9,855 nucleotides of DNA from Desulfobacteraceae bacterium (GTDB lineage: Bacteria; Desulfobacterota; Desulfobacteria; Desulfobacterales; Desulfobacteraceae). Made by a program: the position numbers and the translations under genes. The first letter of the stretch is position 1. The number at the start of each line of letters is the position of its first letter. Location of the stretch: the NCBI GenBank assembly GCA_023140455.1, contig JAGLLQ010000200.1, positions 1-9,855 of the forward strand, read 5' to 3'. The notes beneath the pieces are model-generated. The model made no database searches. It was not told the DNA's origin and saw nothing but the letters and a program-made list of their open reading frames with translations. Below are positions 1 to 6,767 of this stretch, piece after piece.

Positions 1-583
1 CAATTTGTGGCAATACTTCAACAAATATATATTTTCTCAAAATAAACCGATCGGAAAAACCCGCAAGGACACCAGCTTCCACATAGGGTTTGGAACCTAC
101 ATTCTGTGTGATAGCCCTGGTCATACGACAAAAATCAGGCCATCCTGTTATTGTCAGGGCAACAACCACTGCTGTTTGACCGCCTCCGATAAGCCCTGCA
201 ATAAGAAGAGCCAAAAGAATGCCAGGAAATGACATGGTAATATCAACAAGCCTCATGACAATTCTATCCATAAAACCACCATGCCACCCGGAAAACAGCC
301 CAAGAGCAACCCCAATCACAACAGATCCTGCAACACAAAGAAATGAATTAAATAAAGAATTTGCCCCTCCCCTTGCCAGACGGGCAACAACACTGCGGCC
401 AAGTTGATCTGTTCCTAAAAAATATTTATCAAAAGGAGTACTAAATACTGAGGAAAGATTCTGTGAAAAAGGGTCAGGTGTAAAACATGGTCCAAATATG
501 ACAAATAAAACAACAATGATTAAAATTACAATACCTGATGTAATCTGAATCCGACCATTACCCTGTATTTTTGAATTCTTCAA
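1..583 (-). CDS. ABC transporter permease, NikC/DppC type (3' end outside window)
   Basis: Second membrane subunit of a nickel/peptide-type importer; 194 codons are visible and the C-terminus lies beyond the window (family members are usually about 270-300 residues). One membrane segment spans residues 14-34. It is followed by the LGTDQLGR motif (56-63), typical of the DppC/NikC family, then further hydrophobic segments at about 82-97 and 122-146. The cytoplasmic EAA loop that docks the ATPase is seen at 169-192 (EAGVLAG ... VLPQ). The start is inferred to be TTG at 583, because no in-frame ATG precedes the conserved region, an in-frame TGA lies just upstream, and GAGG sits 7 nt before the TTG. 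The start overlaps the stop of the upstream permease gene by 4 bases (TTGA), implying translational coupling. The substrate (nickel, nickel-chelate or peptide) cannot be decided from this subunit. Confidence 0.88.
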   Translation of the reverse strand, partial: MKNSKIQGNGRIQITSGIVILIIVVLFVIFGPCFTPDPFSQNLSSVFSTPFDKYFLGTDQLGRSVVARLARGGANSLFNSFLCVAGSVVIGVALGLFSGWHGGFMDRIVMRLVDITMSFPGILLALLIAGLIGGGQTAVVVALTITGWPDFCRMTRAITQNVGSKPYVEAGVLAGFSDRFILRKYIFVEVLPQI

Positions 584-1548
584 TGGACAGCCTCAGCATA
601 ACGTTGGATAGGGTCAAGTAAAGTACAGATAAAATCAACAGTTAAATTCACTCCAACATACATTATTCCCATTAAAAGCCCTACACCCTGAACAACAGGG
701 ATATCACGAGCAAGGACAGAATCTAAAATCAATTGGCCAATGCCAGGCCAGGCAAAAAGGGTTTCAACAACTACCACACCATCAAGCAAATGTGCCATCT
801 GGAGTCCAAAAAAAGTAATAACAGGAATCGAGGCATTTCTAACTCCATGTACAAGAAGCACACGACTTTCCGGCAATCCTTTCATTTGGGAAAATCGATA
901 AAACACAGCTTCTCGCACATTTACTGTTGCTGTTGCAATTACTCTGCTGGAAAAGGCAGCAAGTCCTATGCCAAGGGTTAAAGCAGGTAGGATCAGGTGA
1001 TAAGATGAAAAAAAACCTGCAACAGGTAGCCATTGAAATTTTATAGCAAAAAACAGAATAAGTATAATTCCTGTAACAAAATGGGGAATTGCAACAAGAG
1101 CGCTGGACAGTAAAGCTGCAAAATTATCAAAACTCCCCTCGGGATAAATACCACAGACAATTCCCAAAGGGAGAGCAATGACAATGGATATCACCATGGC
1201 AACCACACCTAACATTATAGTATGCCGAAAATGGTAGATAAGCAAATCAACCACTTTTTCCTTGCTGACAAGGGAACGACCTAAGTCAAGGGTAAATGCA
1301 TTAAAAATCCACTGGCAATACTGAATGCATAACGGCTGATCAAGTTTTTCTTCAATGCGAATCTGCTCCACCAGAGACTCATCTGTCATATCAATGCCGT
1401 ATCTTGCAATAGCAATCTCAAGAGCTGTATCTCCACTGGTTAAATTGGCAACAACAAAACTTAAGCTGGCTACAACAAGACCAACAATCAAACAGTGAAC
1501 AATGCCACGGAAAAATCGAGTTTTAAGAATCCGGGTTATTTGACCCAT
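580..1548 (-). CDS. ABC transporter permease, NikB/DppB type
   Basis: First integral-membrane subunit of the importer, 322 residues, close to the usual NikB/DppB length. An N-terminal membrane helix at about 17-36 is followed by the long periplasmic loop typical of the family. The core has further helices at about 110-135, 145-170 and 185-205. The EAA-type cytoplasmic loop is near residues 212-243 and the hallmark VETLFAWPGIG motif follows it, before the C-terminal helix and a LLDPIQRY tail. The ATG at 1548 has AGGAG 4 nt upstream and overlaps the 3' end of the solute-binding protein gene by 13 bases. The stop overlaps the TTG of the next permease, so the three transporter genes form one translationally coupled unit. 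Family membership is clear. NikB versus a peptide permease is unresolved, though the partner solute-binding protein is NikA-like. Confidence 0.93.
   Translation of the reverse strand: MGQITRILKTRFFRGIVHCLIVGLVVASLSFVVANLTSGDTALEIAIARYGIDMTDESLVEQIRIEEKLDQPLCIQYCQWIFNAFTLDLGRSLVSKEKVVDLLIYHFRHTIMLGVVAMVISIVIALPLGIVCGIYPEGSFDNFAALLSSALVAIPHFVTGIILILFFAIKFQWLPVAGFFSSYHLILPALTLGIGLAAFSSRVIATATVNVREAVFYRFSQMKGLPESRVLLVHGVRNASIPVITFFGLQMAHLLDGVVVVETLFAWPGIGQLILDSVLARDIPVVQGVGLLMGIMYVGVNLTVDFICTLLDPIQRYAEAVH
591..594 (-). promoter_or_regulatory. Ribosome binding site deciding the TTG start of the NikC-like gene
   Basis: GAGG on the minus strand lies 7 nt before TTG at 583, inside the end of the upstream permease gene. 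It supports the overlapping TTGA start/stop arrangement. Confidence 0.6.
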
Positions 1549-3065
1549 TTAACTCCTAAGGGATATGGTCTCAATTCAAATGCATCCAAAGAAACCCCTT
1601 TAATTCTACTGCTTACTGCTACGTGGTGATCATACCAGGATATAGGTATAACCATAAGCTCCTCCTGAAATATAGTGGTAATTTTATTCCTTAAATTGGA
1701 TGCTTTGTTTTCATTAAATGTATTAAAGTATTTATCAATAAGCAGGTTTAATTCGGTAGATTCCCAACCCGAAGCGCCCCATGCTCCTCGTGAATCCATT
1801 GGACCAAAATCAGCATTAATTGTACCAATAGAGTCTGGAACCAGCCCAAAGTTCCTGCCAAGAAGAGCTGTTTCAATTGTGCCGTCTTTATGCCTTGCTG
1901 GAATGATGGAAGATTTTCCAACACTGATTTTCATACGTATCCCAACTGTAGCAAACTGTGCCTGAAGAGCTTCGGAAACAATAGGAAGCATAGGGCGGCT
2001 TGCATATGTAATAAGCTCAAATGCAAATTCTCTCCCGTCTTTTTCAAAAATACCTTTTGCACCCCTTTTCCACCCTGCCTTTTCAAGAAGATCACCTGCC
2101 TTTTTTGGGTTATATTCAAGAGGTTTTAAACCTGCATTATGCCACATGGAAACAGCAGGCATTAGCTGAATTGCAGAAGTTTTTGAATTTTTTAAAATGC
2201 TTTCTGCAATACCTTTACGGTCTATGGAAAGTGAAAGCGCAAGACGTTCTTCAACAGTATCAAAAAATGGAAGAGAACTATTAAGTTTGAGCAGCCTGAC
2301 TCTGGGGATAGCAGTACTTACGACTGAAACCCCTTTTACGTTTTGAAGACGTTCCTTAGCTGTGGCTGAAATAGTAAGAGATATATCAGCCTCACCAGAC
2401 TCAGCCATAAGAGCACGAGTCTCTGCATTTGATATGGCAAGATAACGGGCTTTTTTAATTTCTGTATTTTTACCCCAGTAATTATCAAAGGACTGATAAT
2501 CAAAAACAGTCTCGTTATTTGTAGAAACAAGCTTATAAAATCCTGTCCCGATAATTTCTTTAACAGAGCCATCATCATTATAAGAAGACAATGAAATAAC
2601 ACCTGTAGTATAATGGGAAAGATAAGCTGGCAACGCACTAAAAGGCTTTAATGTCTTGATTATAACATCTAATCCATTGGCTGTAATTGATTCAACTGAG
2701 GTTCCTTTAAAAAGTTTTTTCTTTGCAAGAACCCGGTTTAACGCTTTTACAACAACCTTTCCGGTTAGTTTTGTCCCATCGTGAAATAATACATTTTTCT
2801 GGAGGGTAAAAGTCCAGGTCAACTTATCATTGGAAACGCGCCAGATTTTTGCAAGTTTAGGCATAATACCGCCCTTGCCGTCTGAAGTTGTGAGGGTCTC
2901 AAGACACCCCATCCGTGTAAAAACAAACCCTGAAACAACAGGATCCATTCCCTTTGCCTTCCAGGGTGAAACAACGACAAGGGTTTTATTGGAATTCGAT
3001 GCAAAGGCCTGACCTGTAATTAATACAAAAGCAATACAAAAAAACAGTATAAATAATTTCTTCAA
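1536..3065 (-). CDS. Family 5 extracytoplasmic solute-binding protein, NikA-like
   Basis: Secreted binding component that delivers substrate to the NikB/NikC-like permeases; 509 residues, in the usual SBP_bac_5 size range. The N-terminus is a Sec signal peptide: MKK, a hydrophobic core (LFILFFCIAFVLI), then a probable cleavage after AFA (about residue 22). No lipobox cysteine follows, so it is probably periplasmic. The family core is visible as TWTFTL...VLFHDG (about 84-98), with further conserved stretches IGTGFY, ETRALMAESGEAD and LSLSIDR. I place the start at TTG 3065 rather than ATG 3080, because GAGAGGTGAT, a near-perfect anti-SD match, lies just before the TTG. The ATG at 3080 has no ribosome binding site and would put extra residues before the signal peptide. 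The family covers nickel, nickel-chelate, dipeptide and oligopeptide binders; nickel or a metal chelate is my preferred but unproven ligand. Confidence 0.92.
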   Translation of the reverse strand: MKKLFILFFCIAFVLITGQAFASNSNKTLVVVSPWKAKGMDPVVSGFVFTRMGCLETLTTSDGKGGIMPKLAKIWRVSNDKLTWTFTLQKNVLFHDGTKLTGKVVVKALNRVLAKKKLFKGTSVESITANGLDVIIKTLKPFSALPAYLSHYTTGVISLSSYNDDGSVKEIIGTGFYKLVSTNNETVFDYQSFDNYWGKNTEIKKARYLAISNAETRALMAESGEADISLTISATAKERLQNVKGVSVVSTAIPRVRLLKLNSSLPFFDTVEERLALSLSIDRKGIAESILKNSKTSAIQLMPAVSMWHNAGLKPLEYNPKKAGDLLEKAGWKRGAKGIFEKDGREFAFELITYASRPMLPIVSEALQAQFATVGIRMKISVGKSSIIPARHKDGTIETALLGRNFGLVPDSIGTINADFGPMDSRGAWGASGWESTELNLLIDKYFNTFNENKASNLRNKITTIFQEELMVIPISWYDHHVAVSSRIKGVSLDAFELRPYPLGVKWVK

Positions 3066-3068
3066 AAT

Positions 3069-3078
3069 ATCACCTCTC
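3069..3078 (-). promoter_or_regulatory. Strong ribosome binding site selecting the TTG start of the solute-binding protein
   Basis: The minus strand reads GAGAGGTGAT, with GAGG 7 nt before TTG at 3065. It overlaps the alternative ATG at 3080, so it cannot serve that codon. Confidence 0.75.
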
Positions 3079-3100
3079 ATTTAAAATTGTTCAAATATTT

Positions 3101-3880
3101 TTAATGCGTTATCTCCATTGCTTTTGTAGCTGCCATTACAAAAAACTCATTCCCATAAGTTTTTGGATATGGGTTGGACAAAAACAAATGGTCATACCGG
3201 CATACATTTTTAAACCCGCTTTTTTTCAAAAGGGATTCAGCTTCAAAAGCTTTTATCCCATTAAAATGGGGAAGGTACTTATTAAGTGTTCTATAAGCCG
3301 CCTCAAACCTGGCTGGATAAAAATCCATTCCTTTTTTAAAAACACCACCCACATAATTTTTTATTTTTAAAAAAAAACTTTTAAGACCAGATTCTCGCCA
3401 GATCCCATCAGATACAATGATACGCCCATTGGGGCGTAAAAGTTTGTGCCAGTGCTGTAATGTTTTTTGGGGGTCACAAAGAGTCCACAATAAATTTCTG
3501 CATACAATCAGATCAAAACTTTTGTCAGGAAAAGGAGGCTTTTCAGCTTCAGCAAGAACAAAATCAATTTCAAGCCCGCTTAAACAAGCTTTTTTCTGAG
3601 CTTTTTTAAGCATTCCAGGAGCAATATCTACCCCTGTCACTTTATGACCGGCATTTGCCAGTCCCATAGCTATAAATCCTGTTCCCGTACCTACATCCAA
3701 AATTTTACAATTCTTACCACCTTTGGCAGCAGCAAGGTAAACGTCCCACCACCTTCCCTGCTGGGCAGAAGTCTCATCAAAAGACGATGCGCGCCAGTTC
3801 CAATAATCTGCAAGTTCTTTTCTAATACACTTATTATCTTGTTTTACAATCGCACCTAAACACCTGCTATTATTCATCAT
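3101..3880 (-). CDS. Class I SAM-dependent methyltransferase (Methyltransf_11/UbiE-like)
   Basis: Cytosolic methyltransferase of 259 residues with the Rossmann-like SAM fold. Motif I, LDVGTGTG, is at 61-68 and the acidic residue closing strand 2 is Asp85 (VTGVDIAPGM). The later motif reads FDLIVCRNLLWTL, then KLLRPNGRIIVSDG. Upstream is a YWNWRASSFDE segment (26-36), common in small-molecule methyltransferases of this type. The methyl acceptor is unknown. It is the first gene of the operon and lies 35 bp upstream of the solute-binding protein gene, so it is probably co-expressed with the importer. It could modify the imported compound or a chelator, but that is inference. The start is uncertain: tandem ATGs at 3880 and 3877 have only a weak GGGAT about 10 nt upstream, and an in-frame TTG at 3898 is possible. 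I chose 3880. Confidence 0.88.
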   Translation of the reverse strand: MMNNSRCLGAIVKQDNKCIRKELADYWNWRASSFDETSAQQGRWWDVYLAAAKGGKNCKILDVGTGTGFIAMGLANAGHKVTGVDIAPGMLKKAQKKACLSGLEIDFVLAEAEKPPFPDKSFDLIVCRNLLWTLCDPQKTLQHWHKLLRPNGRIIVSDGIWRESGLKSFFLKIKNYVGGVFKKGMDFYPARFEAAYRTLNKYLPHFNGIKAFEAESLLKKSGFKNVCRYDHLFLSNPYPKTYGNEFFVMAATKAMEITH

Positions 3881-3929
3881 TTTAATTAATCCCAACAATA
3901 ATTAAATAAGATGCTTCTCTTTTTACAAC

Positions 3930-3987
3930 AAAAAAAAAGCCACAAAAGTTTTTACCTCTTTCATGAGGTAAAAGCCTTCGTGGCTTT
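3930..3987 (-). terminator. Strong intrinsic terminator in the leader of the methyltransferase/transporter operon
   Basis: Read on the minus strand, the RNA pairs AAAGCCACGAAGG with CUUUUGUGGCUUU (13 pairs, three of them G-U). After a single C/A mismatch, UUUUACCUC pairs with GAGGUAAAA (9 pairs) around the loop AUGAAA. Nine U follow directly. The wobbles are pairs only in minus-strand RNA (in plus-strand RNA they are A/C mismatches) and the T-run is on the same side, so the direction is minus. It ends about 50 nt before the methyltransferase ATG. It therefore lies between the operon promoter and its first gene, which suggests transcription attenuation. Alternatively it ends a short independent RNA. 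Confidence 0.85.
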
Positions 3988-4064
3988 ATAAATTAAATGT
4001 CAGACAGATAAAAAACTGTCTTGTGGCAATCCCTGCCTTCTAATCCTGTTTTCTAACAGTTAAT
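3930..4064 (-). promoter_or_regulatory. Structured 5' leader, candidate attenuator/riboswitch (or short ncRNA)
   Basis: About 135 nt run from the predicted start site to the terminator U-tract. In transcript order there are small hairpins: CTGTT/AACAG with a 4-nt loop (4046-4059), GGCA/TGCC with a 5-nt loop (4025-4037), and AGACAG/CTGTCT with an 8-nt loop (4002-4021). The terminator follows. The segment GCCACAAGA (4027-4019) can pair with UUUUGUGGC of the terminator 3' arm over 9 positions (one G-U), in competition with the GCCACGAA terminator 5' arm. The 5' arm can also fold alone as AAAGCC/GGCUUU (3971-3987). Such switching is what an attenuator needs. I see no long leader-peptide ORF and do not recognise a known riboswitch class. 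Regulation by metal or metabolite is inference. Confidence 0.5.
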
Positions 4065-4070
4065 TAAAGA

Positions 4071-4099
4071 GTAATATCTATAAAAAGTCAGCCTGTCAA
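4071..4099 (-). promoter_or_regulatory. Sigma70-type promoter for the methyltransferase/transporter operon
   Basis: The minus strand has a perfect -35 TTGACA (4099-4094), a 17-nt spacer and -10 TATTAC (4076-4071). Transcription would start near 4064, giving the structured leader before the methyltransferase gene. I see no NikR-type GTATGA/TCATAC dyad nearby. Confidence 0.6.
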
Positions 4100-4295
4100 G
4101 GAAAAATATTAAGAAATCATTGATGGTTCACTCCAGGGTAATCGCATGTAAAAATATTATGAAATGAGGAAAAAAAGTTTAAAGGCACTCCCCCTTGAGA
4201 AGGCCATAGAAAAAAAATAATTTTATTGATGGCTGCTTTTATAAGAGCTTCATGATATCTACATGCGTCGACCCTGACTATAATTCAAATTTAAC
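4100..4295. other. Intergenic stretch between divergent promoters, no convincing feature
   Basis: AT-rich spacer between the -35 boxes of the two divergent operons. It contains one 18-codon ATG-to-stop frame (4164-4220, plus) without a ribosome binding site, which I do not call a gene. I see no clear dyad operator, repeat or RNA gene. Confidence 0.5.
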
Positions 4296-4324
4296 TTGAT
4301 TTAATTTATAAATATCATTATAAA
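4296..4324 (+). promoter_or_regulatory. Sigma70-type promoter for nfnAB
   Basis: -35 TTGATT (4296-4301), 17-nt spacer, -10 TATAAA (4319-4324); start site near 4331, giving a leader of about 80 nt before nfnA. The leader contains a small hairpin, GCAGT/ACTGC with loop TTGAT (4362-4376). It is followed by a T-rich stretch too weak to call a terminator. The region is very AT-rich, so chance matches are possible. Confidence 0.5.
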
Positions 4325-4409
4325 TAAGGTTTGTCTTTACGCTTAAGTTTATGTAATTTATGCAGTTTGATACTGCTTTAGTTTTTATCTATATTAGGAG
4401 GTTTTATTA

Positions 4410-5243
4410 ATGGCTAACAAAATTATACGCCGTGAAGAGATGGCTCAAGGAACCATTATTCTTAACGAAATTGAGTCTCCGCGCATTGCTCAAAAAGCAA
4501 AGCCGGGACAATTTGTAATTATTCAAGTCGATGAAAAAGGCGAGAGAATCCCTCTCACCATGGCTGACACTAACCCTGAAAAGGGAACAATTACTATTAT
4601 ATATATGGTGATTGGTAAATCCACTGCTGCTTTTAAAGACTTACAAGTATCAGATGAATATTATGCAGTAATCGGCCCCCTTGGCAAAGCTACGCATGTT
4701 GAAAAGAAAGGCAAGGTAGTCTGTGTTGGTGGTGGAACCGGCATTGCCGTACTACACCCGATTACACGTGCGTTAAAAAAAATTGGTAACAATGTTACAA
4801 CAATAGTAGGCTCAAGAAGTAAAGATCTTCTTATACTTGAAGATGAAATGGATAAAGCTTCTAATTCTTTTCACATTTGCACTGATGATGGATCCAAAGG
4901 ACACCATGGGTTTGTTACTGATGTACTAAAAGATGTACTTGCTAAAGAAGATATCGACCTGGTTGTAGCAATAGGCCCAATCCCCATGATGAAATTTGTA
5001 TGCGATATTACGAGAGAAAGAGGCGTTGAAACACTTGTAAGCCTTAACCCTATCATGGTGGATGGTACAGGTATGTGCGGTTGTTGCCGCGTCACAGTTG
5101 ATGACAAAACAAAATTTGCATGTGTGGATGGACCAGAATTTGATGGACACAATGTTGATTTTGATGAACTTGGCAAACGTCTTCAGGCTTATTTAGATGA
5201 TGAAAAAACAAGCTATGATGCTTACTTGCAGACTGCAAAATAA
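4410..5243 (+). CDS. nfnA: NADH-dependent reduced ferredoxin:NADP+ oxidoreductase subunit A (NfnA)
   Basis: Small subunit of the cytosolic electron-bifurcating transhydrogenase Nfn, which couples NADP+ reduction to oxidation of NADH and reduced ferredoxin, reversibly. The 277 residues match the family. An N-terminal flavodoxin-reductase-like FAD domain includes RIPLT (46-50). A nucleotide-binding domain follows with GGGTG (107-111). The C-terminal [2Fe-2S] site reads D218-x4-C223-x2-C226-x11-C238. This is the PyrK-like pattern with the first cysteine replaced by aspartate, a known hallmark of NfnA. An extra Cys225 lies within it. The start is secure: TTAGGAGG ends 8 nt before the ATG. nfnB follows after 37 bp. 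Automated pipelines often name this protein sulfide dehydrogenase subunit beta/SudB or a dihydroorotate-dehydrogenase-like protein; the pairing with nfnB favours Nfn. Confidence 0.93.
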   Translation: MANKIIRREEMAQGTIILNEIESPRIAQKAKPGQFVIIQVDEKGERIPLTMADTNPEKGTITIIYMVIGKSTAAFKDLQVSDEYYAVIGPLGKATHVEKKGKVVCVGGGTGIAVLHPITRALKKIGNNVTTIVGSRSKDLLILEDEMDKASNSFHICTDDGSKGHHGFVTDVLKDVLAKEDIDLVVAIGPIPMMKFVCDITRERGVETLVSLNPIMVDGTGMCGCCRVTVDDKTKFACVDGPEFDGHNVDFDELGKRLQAYLDDEKTSYDAYLQTAK

Positions 5244-5280
5244 AAAATTATCAATAGAGTTGTGATATATGGAGGAATTA

Positions 5281-6693
5281 ATGGCTGAAAAAAAATCTAA
5301 AAAAATAACAATCCCCAGAGCAGTGATGCCGGAGCAAGAAGCTGATGTCAGAAGACGAAACTTCGATGAAGTGCCGCTTGGCCTTACAGAGGCAATGGCA
5401 ATACAAGAGGCAAAAAGATGTCTTCAATGTAAAAAACCTGCCTGTGTGGCTGGCTGCCCTGTTTCTGTACTTATCCCGGAATTTATTAAACTGATAGCTG
5501 ATGGTGAATTTTCCAAAGCCGCACATAAACTATGGGAAAAAAATGCACTCCCGGCTGTATGCGGTCGGGTCTGTCCCCAGGAAATACAATGTGAAGGCAA
5601 ATGTATTGTTGGGAAAAAAGGGGAACCTGTTGCAATTGGTTATCTTGAAAAATTTGCTGCTGACTGGGAACGTAACAATGGTTCAGGAGCAGTCCCTTCC
5701 ATACCTGAAAAAACAGGCAAGAAAATTGCTGTAATCGGTTCTGGTCCATCCGGGCTTACAGTTGCGGGCGACCTTCTTTTAAAAGGGCATGATGTAACCA
5801 TCTTTGAAGCATTCCACAAACCAGGTGGTGTTCTTGTTTATGGCATCCCTGAATTCAGGCTTCCAAAAGCAATTGTGGCAGCAGAAGTTGAAGCCCTTGC
5901 AAAAATGGGTGCAAAAATCGAATGTAACTTTGTAGCAGGTGCCATTGCTACAATAGATGATCTTTTCGCTGAAGGGTATGATGCAGCATATGTTGGAGTA
6001 GGCGCTGGTCTTCCAAGATTTATGAATCTTCCCAATGAAAATATGATTGGAATCTATTCTGCAAATGAATATCTGACCCGGGCCAATTTGATGAAAGGCT
6101 ATCTCTTCCCTGAATATGACACTCCTGTTGCACGAGGCAAAAATGTTGTTGTTCTTGGTGCTGGAAATGTTGCCATGGATTCAGCCCGAACTGCAATGAG
6201 ACTTGGAGCTGATTCAGTTAAAATTGTATACAGGCGATCAAGAGATGAAATGCCTGCAAGGGATGAAGAACTTCACCATGCAGAACAGGAAGGCATTGAA
6301 TTTACTCTTTTGACAAACCCGACACAGTTTTTCGGCAATGAAGATGGACGAGTTACAGGGATGGAATGCCTGAAAATGGAACTTGGTGAGCCTGATGATT
6401 CAGGAAGAAGAAGCCCAATTCCAATTGCCGGTTCAGAATATAAAATTGACTGCGACCTTGTTGTAGTATCTGTAGGATCCAATGCAAACCCATTACTTAC
6501 AAATACAACACCGGATATACAGCTTAACAGATGGGGCAATATTGAAGCAGACCCTGCCACAGGCAAAACCACTAAAAAAGGTGTATGGGCAGGTGGAGAT
6601 ATTGTAACTGGAGCTGCAACAGTAATCCTTGCCATGGGTGCAGGAAGAGACGCTGCAACCTCAATGCATGATTATCTTACCCTTGGTTGGTAA
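5281..6693 (+). CDS. nfnB: NADH-dependent reduced ferredoxin:NADP+ oxidoreductase subunit B (NfnB)
   Basis: Large subunit of Nfn, 470 residues, GltD/SudA-like, carrying the bifurcating FAD and two [4Fe-4S] clusters. Cluster ligands are Cys47, 50, 55 and 59 (CLQCKKPACVAGC) and Cys94, 98, 104 and 108. The CPQE segment includes Glu101, matching a position reported as a cluster ligand in characterised Nfn. The FAD motif GSGPSG is at 153-158 with PGGVLVYGIPEFRLP downstream. The second nucleotide motif GAGNVA (293-298), followed by YRRSRDEMPARDEE, binds NADP(H). The C-terminus has the FAD-family GGDIVTGAATVILAMGAGR. I set the start at ATG 5281, because GGAGG lies 5 nt upstream; an in-frame ATG at 5269 overlaps that site and has none of its own. 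Often mis-annotated as glutamate synthase small subunit, but no gltB-like gene adjoins it. Confidence 0.93.
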   Translation: MAEKKSKKITIPRAVMPEQEADVRRRNFDEVPLGLTEAMAIQEAKRCLQCKKPACVAGCPVSVLIPEFIKLIADGEFSKAAHKLWEKNALPAVCGRVCPQEIQCEGKCIVGKKGEPVAIGYLEKFAADWERNNGSGAVPSIPEKTGKKIAVIGSGPSGLTVAGDLLLKGHDVTIFEAFHKPGGVLVYGIPEFRLPKAIVAAEVEALAKMGAKIECNFVAGAIATIDDLFAEGYDAAYVGVGAGLPRFMNLPNENMIGIYSANEYLTRANLMKGYLFPEYDTPVARGKNVVVLGAGNVAMDSARTAMRLGADSVKIVYRRSRDEMPARDEELHHAEQEGIEFTLLTNPTQFFGNEDGRVTGMECLKMELGEPDDSGRRSPIPIAGSEYKIDCDLVVVSVGSNANPLLTNTTPDIQLNRWGNIEADPATGKTTKKGVWAGGDIVTGAATVILAMGAGRDAATSMHDYLTLGW

Positions 6694-6736
6694 TTTGGAT
6701 CAGACCTGGTAATTAGTCAGGTAATTATATTAAAAT

Positions 6737-6767
6737 AGAAGGAGTAAAGTTAAGCTTTACTCCTTCT
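6737..6767. terminator. Bidirectional intrinsic terminator shared by nfnB and cooT
   Basis: Perfect 13-bp inverted repeat AGAAGGAGTAAAG / CTTTACTCCTTCT with a TTAAG loop. On the plus strand the stem is followed by a T-rich tract (TCTCTTT), on the minus strand by ATTTTA. It sits between convergent genes. The right arm contains the stop and last codons of cooT, so the cooT 3' end is part of the hairpin. Confidence 0.8.

Noticed and set aside
5..407. Two plus-strand frames (5-232 and 219-407) at the left edge
   Set aside because: They are antisense to a clear NikC/DppC-type permease on the minus strand and show no protein-family features.
2336..2638. 100-codon frame on the minus strand inside the solute-binding protein gene, and similar long frames inside nfnB (6273-6635) and elsewhere
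   Set aside because: They are out-of-frame shadows of well-supported genes with no recognisable domains.
4183..4199. GGCAC ... TTGA resembling a sigma54 -24/-12 promoter
   Set aside because: The spacing is one base too long, the invariant GC of the -12 element is absent, and there is no suitable downstream gene at the expected distance.
4164..4220. 18-codon frame (MRKKSLKALPLEKAIEKK) on the plus strand, faintly like the N-terminus of a flavin reductase-type gene
   Set aside because: No ribosome binding site, very short, and no matching sequence continues in any frame downstream. The resemblance is an impression only.
4306..4324. AT-rich partial match to a Fur-type operator over the nfn -10 region
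   Set aside because: Only about eight contiguous bases match and the base composition makes such matches likely by chance.
4362..4376. Hairpin GCAGT/ACTGC followed by a T-rich stretch in the nfn leader, as an attenuator
   Set aside because: Only five base pairs and an interrupted T-run; too weak to support a terminator call.
6708..6727. Direct repeat GGTAATTA with 12-bp period after nfnB
   Set aside because: Only two short AT-rich units between a stop codon and a terminator; no further copies or associated element.
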